Origin: Zobellella iuensis
GTDB lineage: Bacteria > Pseudomonadota > Gammaproteobacteria > Enterobacterales > Aeromonadaceae
Direction of reading: 5' to 3'
DNA length: 64,000 bases
Assembly: GCF_016746085.1 (NCBI RefSeq)
Contig: NZ_JAERTZ010000026.1
Location: forward strand, 1-64,000
The notes below the pieces were generated by a model. That model was not told the origin of the DNA. It saw only the letters and a list, made by a program, of their open reading frames with translations, and did not search any database. A program made the translations under genes and the position numbers. Position 1 is the stretch's first letter; every line of letters begins with the position of its first letter. Positions 36,694 to 44,974 of this stretch are shown here, in pieces.

Positions 36694-37575
36694 CTAGGTA
36701 AGCCAGATCCGGGGAATAACGGCGGGCCGGCCGAGCACGGCGGGGCGGATAAGCCCCCAGGCCCGCCACATGCCGTCGCGGCAAATGTTCATATCAGTGC
36801 CCAAATAGCGCACCAGCAGCACGCCCAGGCGTTCGGTCAGGGTGAAATCGGGGCCCGGCAGGGCCTCGCGCAACTCGCCGATGAGGGCGTCATCCAGCCC
36901 GGGCCCCGCCGCCATCAGGGTGCCGAACACGCAGCCGCCGTTCAGCCCCACCCGGCCCCGGTGCAGCCAGTCGCCGCCCTCGAGGCTGAGGCGTTCGTTG
37001 AACAGCAGGCGGCCGGCCCGATGCAGTTGCAGGCGCTGGGTCAGGTGGCCCTGTTCGAACCAGTGCTCGCCGGCCGGGCGGCCCAGGCAGACCAGATCCC
37101 AGCCGATAAAACGGGCGCCTTCGGCCAGCTCGATTTTGGTGTCGAGCACGCCGTTGGCGCCCCGGTAGACGATGGTCTCCTGGGGCAGCCACTCCAGTTC
37201 GGCGCCCTCGCCGGCGCACAGCACCACCTGCTGGCCCTGGGCCACACCGGCGCTGTCACGGCCGTAGATCTTGCCCGCCGAGGGGGTGGTCAGCAGGCAT
37301 TGGCTGCCGGGCTCGGCGGCCACCTCGATGGCCAACCGGTCGCCGGACACCAGGCCGCCGGGCGGATGCAGCAGGTAAAGGTGACAGCGGCCCCCTTCCG
37401 GGTAGAAGGGGCGCTGGATGCGCAGGGGGCCGGCAAAGTCCAGCCCCTTGAGCCGGGTCTTGCCCCCGGCCGGAAACGGGTCGGCTTCCAGCCGCAGGCG
37501 CAGGTGCGCCGGCCAGCTGCGCGTCTGGCCGTAACCGGAGCTGGCTTGCGGGGCTTGTGCTTGAAGCTGGGTCAT
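36694..37575 (-). CDS. ureD: urease accessory protein UreD/UreH
   Basis: A 293-residue Ure[37 protein letters not shown] and [14 protein letters not shown] are strong family signatures. It is the scaffold that first binds apo-urease and recruits UreF and UreG. It is the first gene of the operon ureD-A-B-C-E-F-G-J. The upstream region holds a sigma-54-like promoter and two NtrC-like sites. Confidence 0.96.
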   Translation of the reverse strand: MTQLQAQAPQASSGYGQTRSWPAHLRLRLEADPFPAGGKTRLKGLDFAGPLRIQRPFYPEGGRCHLYLLHPPGGLVSGDRLAIEVAAEPGSQCLLTTPSAGKIYGRDSAGVAQGQQVVLCAGEGAELEWLPQETIVYRGANGVLDTKIELAEGARFIGWDLVCLGRPAGEHWFEQGHLTQRLQLHRAGRLLFNERLSLEGGDWLHRGRVGLNGGCVFGTLMAAGPGLDDALIGELREALPGPDFTLTERLGVLLVRYLGTDMNICRDGMWRAWGLIRPAVLGRPAVIPRIWLT

Positions 37576-37614
37576 ATGGACACATCGGGGTCGAAGATGC
37601 TGTACACAAGCATT

Positions 37615-37630
37615 AACAGAATTCGTGCCA
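37615..37630 (-). promoter_or_regulatory. sigma-54-like promoter of the urease operon
   Basis: On the minus strand the sequence TGGCACGAATTCTGTT matches TGGCACG-N4-TTGC well at the -24 element (perfect) and partly at -12 (TG present, the GC is GT). Transcription would start about 10-15 bp downstream, leaving a leader of about 30 bp before ureD. Confidence 0.55.
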
Positions 37631-37666
37631 ATTATTTAAATTACAATTAAATCAATTATTTAAATT
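37629..37666. repeat. 14-bp AT-rich direct repeat, 24-bp period
   Basis: CAATTATTTAAATT occurs perfectly at 37629-37642 and 37653-37666, starts 24 bp apart, in a strongly AT-rich island between the proposed enhancer sites and the sigma-54-like promoter. It could be an IHF-type bend or a repressor site; neither is proven. Confidence 0.75.
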
Positions 37667-37714
37667 TAATTATGACGAATGAACGGCATCGCCATCCCGC
37701 TTGCCCGAGCCTAT

Positions 37715-37731
37715 ATCACCAAAGTGGTGCA
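37715..37731. promoter_or_regulatory. NtrC-like enhancer site 1
   Basis: ATCACCA-AAG-TGGTGCA matches the NtrC consensus TGCACCA-N3-TGGTGCA at 12 of 14 positions, with a perfect right half. It is roughly 120 bp upstream of the inferred urease transcription start. Confidence 0.6.
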
Positions 37732-37745
37732 CGCCGCCGTGCAGC

Positions 37746-37762
37746 GGATCCATATTGGTGCA
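37746..37762. promoter_or_regulatory. NtrC-like enhancer site 2
   Basis: GGATCCA-TAT-TGGTGCA has a perfect right half and four of seven bases in the left half. Its centre is 31 bp from site 1, about three helical turns, close to the spacing of the paired NtrC sites in front of E. coli glnA. Confidence 0.5.
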
Positions 37763-37781
37763 ATTCGAGTCCGTATCAACG

Positions 37782-37804
37782 AAAAAAGGCCCCACGAGGG
37801 GGCC
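37782..37804 (-). terminator. Rho-independent terminator of the NCS1 permease gene
   Basis: On the minus strand the stem GGCCCC / GGGGCC closes a five-base loop and is followed by TTTTTT. It lies 26 bp past the NCS1 permease stop and separates that gene from the urease promoter. Confidence 0.92.
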
Positions 37805-37829
37805 AAGGCACGATTAACGCTTTAAAAAC

Positions 37830-39185
37830 TCAGGACTCGGCTTGCAGCACCACCTCGCCGGCGGGTTTGGCGATGGGCTTCATCAGCAGGGTGTAGCCCA
37901 CCACGCTGATCACCAGGCCGACGAAGAAGGCCAGGTTGATAAACACCAGGCTGCACAGGAAAGACACCCCGTACACCAGGAAGGCGCGCAGGTTGTAGTT
38001 GTTCTGGTAGACGAAGGGGCCCTTGGGATCGTAGAAATCGTTAACGTTCAGCCGGCCGTGGCGCAGCAGGTAGAAGTCGGCCAGCATGATGCCCGCCACC
38101 GGACCGAGCAGGCCGGAGGTGATGACGCTGAACCACAGCAGGTTGTCGGCGAATACCCAGGGCATCATCAACAGGCCGATTACGCCGGAGATGGCCACGC
38201 CCTGGGCGAAGTTCAGCCGGGGGAAGACGTTCATCAGGATATAGGCCGAGGGCATCAGGTTGGCGGCGGTATTGGTGGACCACTGGGCGAAGGCGATGGT
38301 CAGCATGCTCAGGATCAGCACTATGGGCGAGCTCATGGAGTTGAGCACGATTTCGATGGGATCCCAGGTGCCGGTGAGGATGCCGCCGATCATGCCCACC
38401 ATCAGGATACCGGAGCCGATCACGATAAGGCCGGTGATCTGGGCGATAAAGGGCTTGCGGTTGCGGATAAAGAAGTTCTTGCTGGAATGATCGCGCGAGC
38501 GCTCCAGCTTGCGGGTGAGATCCGGGCTGTTCAGGCCCATGGTGATCCAGATGCCGGCGATGGCCATCACCGCGAACCAGAAGGAGCCGTTGTCCAGCGA
38601 AGGGGCGGCCAGCACGTCGCCGATGGTGGCGTTGTTGGTCTGCAGCAGCCAGAAGGTGACCAGGCCGATAAGAATGGTCAGCGCCGGGATCGCCACCCAG
38701 TCGAACTTGGCCATGGCCTTCATGCCGTAGACGGCGTTCACCACCTGCAACACCCCGAAGATCAGGATGAGGATGGTGGTGTTGGTATAGCCGACCCACA
38801 TTTCCAGCACCTTGCCGATGGCCACCGCCGCCACCCAGGTCTGGAAGCCGAACCAGAAGCAGGCGGGAATGGCACGAAAGGCGGCGGGGATCTTGGCGCC
38901 CTTGTAGCCGAAGCAGGAGCGGATATAGACGGTGAAGGGAATGCCGTAGCGGATGCCGATGTCGCCGGCCAGGATCAGTATGCTGGTGACGATGGCGTAG
39001 GCCGCCAGTATGGCGCCGATGATGGTCCAGGGCGACAGGCCCGGATAGAGCTGGGCGCCCATGGTGAAGGCCCCCATGTTGATGGTCATGCCCGCCCAGA
39101 GCATGGTGAAGTCCCAGATGTTGATGTCCCTGTCCTTGTCGGTGGACGGCATCAGCTCGGGGTTGTTCATTTCATGTACAGCCAT
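37830..39185 (-). CDS. NCS1 family permease (cytosine/purine/allantoin type)
   Basis: A 451-residue polytopic NCS1 transporter: NIWDFTMLWAGMTINMGAFTMGA near the N-terminus, RYGIPFTVYIRSCFGYKGAKIPA and a GVVAISGVIGLLMMPWVF-like segment resemble the CodB/allantoin branch. It is expected to import a nucleobase, hydantoin or ureide by ion symport. Being directly upstream of the urease operon suggests a nitrogen source whose breakdown releases urea or ammonia; this is inference. ATG 39185 has GGGAGAGG just upstream. It ends at its own terminator, so it is not co-transcribed with ureD. Confidence 0.85.
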   Translation of the reverse strand: MAVHEMNNPELMPSTDKDRDINIWDFTMLWAGMTINMGAFTMGAQLYPGLSPWTIIGAILAAYAIVTSILILAGDIGIRYGIPFTVYIRSCFGYKGAKIPAAFRAIPACFWFGFQTWVAAVAIGKVLEMWVGYTNTTILILIFGVLQVVNAVYGMKAMAKFDWVAIPALTILIGLVTFWLLQTNNATIGDVLAAPSLDNGSFWFAVMAIAGIWITMGLNSPDLTRKLERSRDHSSKNFFIRNRKPFIAQITGLIVIGSGILMVGMIGGILTGTWDPIEIVLNSMSSPIVLILSMLTIAFAQWSTNTAANLMPSAYILMNVFPRLNFAQGVAISGVIGLLMMPWVFADNLLWFSVITSGLLGPVAGIMLADFYLLRHGRLNVNDFYDPKGPFVYQNNYNLRAFLVYGVSFLCSLVFINLAFFVGLVISVVGYTLLMKPIAKPAGEVVLQAES

Positions 39186-39405
39186 TGGCCTCTCCCTGTG
39201 TTATTGCCGTGCCGGCTATGTTGCCGGCCATGGTTAAATGTGAACAATGAAATTAAATTTACGTAAACAAGTTAACTAATAAATCGTTAACAATAAACCA
39301 AGCTTTTTGTTATCGATATGTATTTGTGATCCTTGTCACGCTATGGTGGGCGGAGAGCGGCCAGGGCCGGCTCAATCGAGGAAGGGAACGTCCAGATACC
39401 ACCTT

Positions 39406-39505
39406 GTCACTCCCGCGCAGGCGGGAGTCCATGCGTTACTTCGGATCTGGCGATGCGGTCCACCCCTGTGCCCCGGCTCTGGATCCCCGCCTTCGCGGGG
39501 ATGAC
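39406..39505. repeat. opposed pair of GC-rich hairpin repeats
   Basis: GTCACTCCCGCGCAGGCGGG...TCCA (39406-39431) faces GGATCCCCGCCTTCGCGGGG...GAC (39481-39505). The right copy abuts the first unit of the 22-bp array without a gap. Confidence 0.85.
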
Positions 39506-39701
39506 GAAGTAAGATTTCCGAGGGAGGCGAAGTAAGATTCCCGAGGGGGTGAAGTAAGATTCCCGAGGGGGCGAAGTAAGATTCCCGAGGGGGCGAAGTA
39601 AGATTCCCGAGGGGGCTAAGGGAGATTCCCGAGGGGGCTAAGGGAGATTCCCGAGGGGGCTAAGGGAGATTCCCGAGGGGGCGAAGGTAGATTCGAGGGG
39701 T
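39506..39701. repeat. tandem array, nine units of about 22 bp
   Basis: Unit GAAGTAAGATTCCCGAGGGG plus GC. Unit 1 is 23 bp, units 2-5 carry GAAGTAAG, units 6-8 carry TAAGGGAG, and unit 9 is a truncated variant. The shared core is GATTCCCGAGGGGG. Units are contiguous, so this is a minisatellite and not a CRISPR. Confidence 0.95.
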
Positions 39702-39761
39702 GATTAGCAAGAATGACGAGGGAGAAATGGCTGAATAGCGCTGTCGGGGCGAGGCCGGCTA

Positions 39762-39788
39762 GCATTCCCACGCCGGGCGTGGGAATGC
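39762..39788. repeat. 27-bp perfect palindrome downstream of prpE
   Basis: GCATTCCCACGCC, one central base, then its exact reverse complement, ending 14 bp from the prpE stop. No T-run follows in either direction, so it is not a standard terminator. Sequences of the type GCATTCCCACGC are a common dispersed repeat in gammaproteobacteria. Confidence 0.85.
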
Positions 39789-39801
39789 GGTAACGAAAAG
39801 G

Positions 39802-41685
39802 CTAGCGCCGGGACTGCAATACCCGGGCGATGTCTTCCAGGCTGGCGGGATCCTCTATGGTGGAAGGCAGGGCCCAGGGTTCGCCGTCGGCCATCTGGCG
39901 GATGATCCGGCGCAGTATCTTGCCGGAGCGGGTCTTGGGCAGGCGGCCGACCACCAGGGCGGCCTTGAAGCAGGCCAGCGGACCGATACGCTGCCGCACC
40001 AGGGCGATCAGCTCCTCGACGATTTGCCCGGGCGGAGTGTGCACCCCGTCCTTGAGCACCACCAGCCCCAGGGGCTGCTGGCCCTTGAGCTCGTCCTGCA
40101 CCCCCACCACGGCGCATTCCGCCACCGCCGGGTGGCCGGCCAGCACCTCTTCCATCTCGCCGGTGGACAGCCGGTGGCCGGCCACGTTGATAACGTCGTC
40201 CACCCGCCCCATCACGAACAGGTAGCCGTCTTCGTCCAGGTAACCGCCGTCGCCGGACACATAGTAACCGGGAAAGGAGTTGAGATAGCCCGCGCGGTAG
40301 CGGTCGTGGTTGCGCCAGATGGTGGTCAGGCAGCCGGGCGGCAGCGGTTCGCGCAGGGCGATCAGTCCCTGGGTGTTGGCCGGCACCGGCTGGCCCGCCT
40401 CGTCCAGCACCTCGACATTGAAGCCCGGCACCGGCAGGGTGGCGGAGCCCGGTTTGATGGCATGGGGCTCCAGGCCGATGGGGTTGGCGGCGATGGGCCA
40501 GCCGGTTTCGGTCTGCCACCAGTTGTCGGTCACCGGCCGGCCGGTATGCGTCATCACCCATTCCAGGGTGGGCGGATCCAGCCGCTCGCCGGCCATGTAG
40601 ATATGGCGCAGCCTTGCCATGGGGTAACGCCGCACACCCTCGCCGGCGGGATCTTCCTTCTTGATGGCGCGAAAGGCGGTGGGCGCCGAGAACAGCACGC
40701 TCACCCCGTATTCGTCGCACAGCCGCCAGAAGGCGTCCGGATCCGGGGTTTTCACCGGCTTGCCCTCGTAGAGAATGCTGGTGCAACCCCTGAGCAAGGG
40801 GCCATAGACGATATAGGAATGGCCCACCACCCAGCCCACGTCCGAGGCGGTGAACATCACCTCGCCCGGCTTGAGGTCGAACACCGCCGCCATGCTGAAA
40901 TGCAGCGCCACGGCATAGCCGCCGCTGTCGCGCACCACCCCCTTGGGCTTGCCGGTGGTGCCCGAGGTGTAGAGGATATAGAGCGGATCAGTGGCCCGGA
41001 CGGGCACGCAAGGGTGGGGCTCGGCCCGGGCGAGCAAGGCCTGCCAGTCCAAATCCCGCTCTTCGGCAAGCACCGCCTCGCACTGGGGCCGTTGCAGCAC
41101 CACCACCTGCTCCGGCTTCCAGCGGCTGTCCATCACCGCCTTGTCGACCAGGGGCTTGTAGGGAATGACCTTGTTCACCTCGATGCCGCAGGAGGCGGTG
41201 AGCAGCACCCTGGGCTCGGCGTCCTCGATGCGCACCGCCAGCTCGTGGGCGGCGAAGCCGCCGAACACCACCGAGTGCACCGCCCCCAGCCGGGCGCAGG
41301 CCAGCATGGCCATGGCGGCCTCGGGGATCATCGGCATGTAGATAACGACCCGATCGCCCTTGCCCACCCCCAGCCCGGCCAGCATGCCGGCGACCTTGGC
41401 CACCTCGTTGCGCAATGAAAGATAGCTGTAACGGGCCTTCTGGCCGGTGACCGGCGAGTCGTAGATGAGGGCGGTGTCGCCGCCGCGCCCGGCCTCGATA
41501 TGATGATCGAGCGCCATATGGCAGAGATTGAGTTCGCCGTCGACGAACCAGCGGTCGATGCCGTTGCCGTCCTTGGCCAGTATGGTCTGGGGAAAGCGGA
41601 ACCAGTCGAGCTTTTCCGCCTGCTCGCGCCAGAAGTTTTCCGGCTGTTGCCGTGCCGAATCGTGGTAGTGCCGGTAGGTAGACAT
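39802..41685 (-). CDS. prpE: propionyl-CoA synthetase
   Basis: A 627-residue acyl-CoA synthetase of the acetyl-CoA synthetase group, matching PrpE in length. Features: P-loop-like LYILYTSGTTGKPKGVV, DNWWQTETGWPI, GYYVSGDGGYLDEDGYLFVMGRVDDVINVAGHRLS, and the acetylatable lysine motif LPKTRSGKILRR. It activates propionate to propionyl-CoA for the methylcitrate cycle. It is the last gene of the prp cluster; a 375-bp repeat-filled gap separates it from prpD. Confidence 0.92.
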   Translation of the reverse strand: MSTYRHYHDSARQQPENFWREQAEKLDWFRFPQTILAKDGNGIDRWFVDGELNLCHMALDHHIEAGRGGDTALIYDSPVTGQKARYSYLSLRNEVAKVAGMLAGLGVGKGDRVVIYMPMIPEAAMAMLACARLGAVHSVVFGGFAAHELAVRIEDAEPRVLLTASCGIEVNKVIPYKPLVDKAVMDSRWKPEQVVVLQRPQCEAVLAEERDLDWQALLARAEPHPCVPVRATDPLYILYTSGTTGKPKGVVRDSGGYAVALHFSMAAVFDLKPGEVMFTASDVGWVVGHSYIVYGPLLRGCTSILYEGKPVKTPDPDAFWRLCDEYGVSVLFSAPTAFRAIKKEDPAGEGVRRYPMARLRHIYMAGERLDPPTLEWVMTHTGRPVTDNWWQTETGWPIAANPIGLEPHAIKPGSATLPVPGFNVEVLDEAGQPVPANTQGLIALREPLPPGCLTTIWRNHDRYRAGYLNSFPGYYVSGDGGYLDEDGYLFVMGRVDDVINVAGHRLSTGEMEEVLAGHPAVAECAVVGVQDELKGQQPLGLVVLKDGVHTPPGQIVEELIALVRQRIGPLACFKAALVVGRLPKTRSGKILRRIIRQMADGEPWALPSTIEDPASLEDIARVLQSRR

Positions 41686-41770
41686 CGATGTCCTCCTGTA
41701 AGCAAAGTGGCGCCGGCCCCTCCCCTGGGCCGGCGGTGGATGGTTGTTTCGTATTCGGGGTGGGGTTGTT

Positions 41771-41938
41771 CATCACTCCCGCGTACTGCCGTCACTCCCG
41801 CGCACCACCCCGTCACTCCCGCGCAGGCGGGAGTCCATTTATCCCTGCGGATCAGCCGTCGTTATCCGCCTGTGTGCACCCTGCCCTGGATCCCCGCCTT
41901 CGCGGGGATGACAGGGGGATACGCGGGGATGACAGGGG
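41771..41938. repeat. cluster of GC-rich hairpin repeats with partial units
   Basis: Two partial CATCACTCCCGCG / GTCACTCCCGCG units precede a full GTCACTCCCGCGCAGGCGGG...TCCA, faced by TGGATCCCCGCCTTCGCGGG...GAC (41887-41912) and a further partial ACGCGGGGATGAC. The partial units look like stepwise array growth. Confidence 0.85.
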
Positions 41939-41990
41939 AATGCACGGGGAGAACGGAAGATATGCGGGTACCGCGAGGGAGGGTTAGTCT

Positions 41991-42050
41991 CCCCAGTTCC
42001 CAGTTCCCAGTCCCCAGTCCCCAGTCCCCAGTCCCCAGTCCCCAGTCCCC
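41991..42050 (-). repeat. 7-mer tandem array (GGGGACT)n
   Basis: On the minus strand, which is the prp sense strand, the sequence reads GGGGACTGGGGACTGGGG and so on for about eight units, beginning ten bases after the prpD stop. Four or more G4 runs separated by three bases make a standard G-quadruplex motif. Confidence 0.9.
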
Positions 42051-42060
42051 GCCATTATCT

Positions 42061-43512
42061 TCAGTTGATCACAAACAGCGCCATAAACTCCTGCACCGGG
42101 GTGGCCTCCAGCCGTTGCTGATCCAGACAGAGATCCACTATCTGCCGGCAGCGGCCCAGGGGGAAACGGGTCTGCAGGTTGCGCAGGAACTTGCGCTCCA
42201 GCACCGGTATGCCCTCGGCCCGGCGGCGACGGTGGCCGATGGGGTATTCCACCTCCACCTTGTCGGTGCTGGTGCCGTCCTTGAAGAACACCTGGATGGC
42301 GTTGGCGATGGCGCGCTTGTCGGCCTCCAGGTACTCGGCGCTGTAGCGCGGCTCTTCCACTATCTCCATCTTGTCGCGCAGGGCGTCGATGCGGCTGTCG
42401 CCCCGGTGGAAGTCGTCCTCGTAGTGTTCGGCCACCAGGTCGCCGTACAGCAGGGGCACGGCAATCATGTACTGCAGGCAGTGATCCCGGTCCGCCGGGT
42501 TGGCCAGATCCCCCACCTTGGAGATGATGCGGATGGCGGACTCGTGGGTGGTCACCACGATGCGATCGATGTCACCGATGCGGTCCTTCACCTGGTGGTG
42601 CAGGCGCACCGCGCACTCCACCGCGGTCTGGGCGTGGAACTCGGCGGGGAAGCTGATCTTGAACAGCACGTTTTCCATCACGTAGCTGGAAAATGGCTGG
42701 TTGACCTTGAAGCTTTCACCCTTGAACAGTACGTCGTAATAGCCCCATTTGGGTGCGGTCAGCACCGAGGGCAGGCCCATCTCGCCCTTCATGGTGATCA
42801 TGGCCAGGCGCACCGCCCGGGCGGTGGCGTCCCCCGCCGCCCAGGACTTGCGCGAGCCGGCGTTGGGGGCATGGCGGTAGGTGCGCAGCGAGCAGCCATC
42901 CACCCAGGCCTGGGACAGGGCGTCGATGATCTGCTCCCGGCTGCCGCCGAGCATTTTGGTGACCACGGCGGTGGAAGCCACCCGCACCAGCAGCACGTGA
43001 TCCAGCCCCACCCGGTTGAAGCTGTTTTCCAGCGCCAGCACGCCCTGGATCTCGTGGGCCTTGATCATGGCGGTGAGCACCTCCCTCATGGTGAGCGGCG
43101 CCTTGCCCTGGGATACCGCCACCCGGCTCAGGTAGTCGGCGGTGGCCAGGATGCCGCCCAGGTTGTCGGAGGGATGGCCCCATTCGGCGGCGAGCCAGGT
43201 GTCGTTGAAGTCGAGCCAGCGGATGATGCAGCCGATATTGAAGGCGGCGGTCACCGGATCCAGCTCGTGGGAGGTGCCGGGCACCCGGGCGCCGTGTTGC
43301 ACCGTGGTGCCGGGTACGAGCGGCCCCAGGTGCTTGGTGCACTCGGGAAAGCGCAGCGCCAGCAGGCCGCAGCCCAGGGTGTCGATCAGGCAGTTGCGGG
43401 CGGTGTCGTAGGCCTCGGCGGAGTCGATCTCGGTGTTGGCCACATAGTCGGCGATGGTGACCAGCAGTTGATCGGGATCGGGTCTTTGGTTCAGGTCGAA
43501 ATTGGCGCTCAT
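42061..43512 (-). CDS. prpD: 2-methylcitrate dehydratase
   Basis: A 483-residue MmgE/PrpD family enzyme ([67 protein letters not shown]). It dehydrates 2-methylcitrate to 2-methyl-cis-aconitate. Normal PrpD length; no acnD or prpF accompanies it, so the hydration step would rely on a housekeeping aconitase. A 349-bp repeat-bearing gap separates it from prpC. Confidence 0.95.
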   Translation of the reverse strand: MSANFDLNQRPDPDQLLVTIADYVANTEIDSAEAYDTARNCLIDTLGCGLLALRFPECTKHLGPLVPGTTVQHGARVPGTSHELDPVTAAFNIGCIIRWLDFNDTWLAAEWGHPSDNLGGILATADYLSRVAVSQGKAPLTMREVLTAMIKAHEIQGVLALENSFNRVGLDHVLLVRVASTAVVTKMLGGSREQIIDALSQAWVDGCSLRTYRHAPNAGSRKSWAAGDATARAVRLAMITMKGEMGLPSVLTAPKWGYYDVLFKGESFKVNQPFSSYVMENVLFKISFPAEFHAQTAVECAVRLHHQVKDRIGDIDRIVVTTHESAIRIISKVGDLANPADRDHCLQYMIAVPLLYGDLVAEHYEDDFHRGDSRIDALRDKMEIVEEPRYSAEYLEADKRAIANAIQVFFKDGTSTDKVEVEYPIGHRRRRAEGIPVLERKFLRNLQTRFPLGRCRQIVDLCLDQQRLEATPVQEFMALFVIN

Positions 43513-43557
43513 CTTGGTGTTCCTTGGTTGGTCTGAATGATTGTTCCGTCAATGGGT

Positions 43558-43575
43558 GGTCGACTGAAGTCGACC
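43558..43575 (+). repeat. palindromic repeat, copy 9 (module B with compensated arms)
   Basis: GGTCGACT-GA-AGTCGACC: both arms differ from the usual module B, yet pairing stays perfect, followed by CTACG. The paired change argues that the dyad itself is conserved. Confidence 0.85.
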
Positions 43576-43670
43576 CTACGGCCGGCTGGGGCGCGGGTCT
43601 TGTCCTCCGCAGGGAGGGCGGCCCGCCCGCCTGGCGTTGAACCGGAGCCTGGGTGTGTTTTTCAGGACCC

Positions 43671-43825
43671 TGGATCCCCGCCTTCGCGGGGATGACATAC
43701 CGTCACTCCCGCGGTTTCTCCATCACTCCCGCGGTTTCTCCGTCACTCCCGCGAAGGCGGGAGTCCAGACCGGAGGGCAGCGCAGAGGTACAGGCTTTAT
43801 GGATCCCCGCCTTCGCGGGGATGAC
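43671..43825. repeat. cluster of GC-rich hairpin repeats with tandem partial units
   Basis: A GGATCCCCGCCTTCGCGGGG...GAC unit, two partial TCACTCCCGCGGTTTCTC units, a full GTCACTCCCGCGAAGGCGGG...TCCA and another GGATCCCCGCC unit (43801-43825). It is the same family as at 31611, 39406 and 41771. Confidence 0.88.
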
Positions 43826-43834
43826 ACTCCACAT

Positions 43835-43865
43835 CCGGCTTCCAGCCTCAAGCTTCCAGCTTCAG
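43835..43865 (-). repeat. GAAGC-type repeat overlapping the prpC stop
   Basis: On the minus strand the sequence is TGAAGCTGGAAGCTTGAGGC followed by TGGAAGC; its first three bases are the prpC stop codon. It is related to the repeat at 20601-20660. Confidence 0.7.
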
Positions 43866-44974
43866 CGCTGCGCTATCGGTACCCACTGCTGGTGGCCCGG
43901 GCCCACGTAGTCGGCGCTGGGGCGGATGATGCGATTATGGGCGCGCTGCTCCATGATGTGGGCGGTCCAGCCGGTGACCCTGCTCAGCACGAAGATGGGG
44001 GTGAACAGCTTGGTGGGAATGCCCATAAAGTGATAGGCGCTGGCGTGGTAGAAGTCGGCGTTGGCGAACAGCTTCTTCTCCCGCCACATCACCTGCTCCA
44101 CCCGCTCGGACACCGGGTAGAGCACCCGGTCGCCCACCGCCTGGCCCAGCTGTTTGGCCCAGGGCTTGATGATGGCGTTGCGCGGGTCCTTTTCCTTGTA
44201 CACGGCATGGCCGAAGCCCATCACCTTGTCCTTGCGCGCCAGCATGGCCAGCAGCTCGCGCTCGGCCTCGTCCGGGCCGCTCCATTGTTCGATCATCGCC
44301 ATGGCCGCCTCGTTGGCGCCGCCGTGCAATGGGCCGCGCAGGGTGCCGATGGCGGCGGTCACCGCCGAGTGCAGATCGGTGAGGGTGGAGGCGCACACCC
44401 GGGCGGCGAAGGTGGAAGCGTTGAATTCGTGCTCCGCATACAAAATCAGCGAGCAGTGCATCACCTTGACATCCAGCTCCGGCGGGGTGTGGCCGCGCAG
44501 CATGTGCAGGAAGTGGCCACCGATGCTGTCGTCGTCCAGGGCGGTGTCGATGCGCACGCCGTCGTGGGCGTAGCGGTACCAGTAGCAGATCATCGAGGGC
44601 AAGAGCGCCAGCAGCCGCTCCGCCGCCTCCTGCTGCTCGCTGAACTTGTGTTCGGTTTCCAGGTTGCCGAGCAGGGAGCAGCCGGTGCGCAGCACGTCCA
44701 TGGGGTGGGCCGAGGCGGGGATCTGCTCGAGCACGGTGCGCAGCGCCGCCGGCAGGCCGCGGTTGGCGCGCAGCCGGGCCTTGAAGGCGGAAAGCTCGCC
44801 GGTGTTGGGCAGGTAGCCCTTGAGCAGCAGGAAGGCCACTTCCTCGAACTGGGCCTTGGCGGCCAGATCCTCGATATCGAAGCCCCGGTAGGTCAGGCCG
44901 GAGCCGGTCTTGCCCACGGTACAGAGGGCGGTCTGGCCGGCGCTCTGGCCGCGCAGTCCTTCGGTGTTAGTCAT
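43862..44974 (-). CDS. prpC: 2-methylcitrate synthase
   Basis: A 370-residue citrate-synthase-fold enzyme of PrpC length. Catalytic-region motifs: CGSLL-type [22 protein letters not shown] with the active-site histidine, and [16 protein letters not shown] with the second. It condenses propionyl-CoA with oxaloacetate. ATG 44974 has AGGAGG five bases upstream and overlaps the prpB end by eight bases; an ATG farther upstream would extend into prpB. The stop codon lies inside a short repeat. Confidence 0.95.
   Translation of the reverse strand: MTNTEGLRGQSAGQTALCTVGKTGSGLTYRGFDIEDLAAKAQFEEVAFLLLKGYLPNTGELSAFKARLRANRGLPAALRTVLEQIPASAHPMDVLRTGCSLLGNLETEHKFSEQQEAAERLLALLPSMICYWYRYAHDGVRIDTALDDDSIGGHFLHMLRGHTPPELDVKVMHCSLILYAEHEFNASTFAARVCASTLTDLHSAVTAAIGTLRGPLHGGANEAAMAMIEQWSGPDEAERELLAMLARKDKVMGFGHAVYKEKDPRNAIIKPWAKQLGQAVGDRVLYPVSERVEQVMWREKKLFANADFYHASAYHFMGIPTKLFTPIFVLSRVTGWTAHIMEQRAHNRIIRPSADYVGPGHQQWVPIAQR

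Larger units (their letters stand above)
39186..39801. other. intergenic region rich in repeats between NCS1 permease and prpE
   Basis: No gene is supportable. From left to right it holds the AT-rich NCS1 promoter area (with GTTAAC at 39271-39276 and again at 39286-39291, 15 bp apart), an opposed pair of hairpin repeats (39406-39505), a nine-unit 22-bp tandem array (39506-39701) and a 27-bp perfect palindrome (39762-39788). Confidence 0.7.
41686..42060. other. prpD-prpE intergenic, repeat-filled
   Basis: No gene seen. It contains hairpin-type repeats (41771-41938) and a G-rich 7-mer array on the minus strand (41991-42050). Both lie inside what is otherwise a single prp transcription unit. 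Confidence 0.7.
43513..43861. other. prpC-prpD intergenic, repeat-filled
   Basis: No gene seen. It holds a variant module B (43558-43575), a GC-rich inverted string near 43610-43632, a cluster of hairpin repeats (43671-43825) and the GAAGC-type repeat that runs into the prpC stop codon. Confidence 0.7.

Noticed and set aside
37672-37896. 74-codon plus-strand frame upstream of urease
   Set aside because: It runs across the NtrC-like sites, the NCS1 permease terminator and the 3' end of that permease on the opposite strand; no ribosome binding site.
39506-39701. Possible CRISPR array
   Set aside because: Units are contiguous 22-mers without unique spacers, and no cas genes are present.
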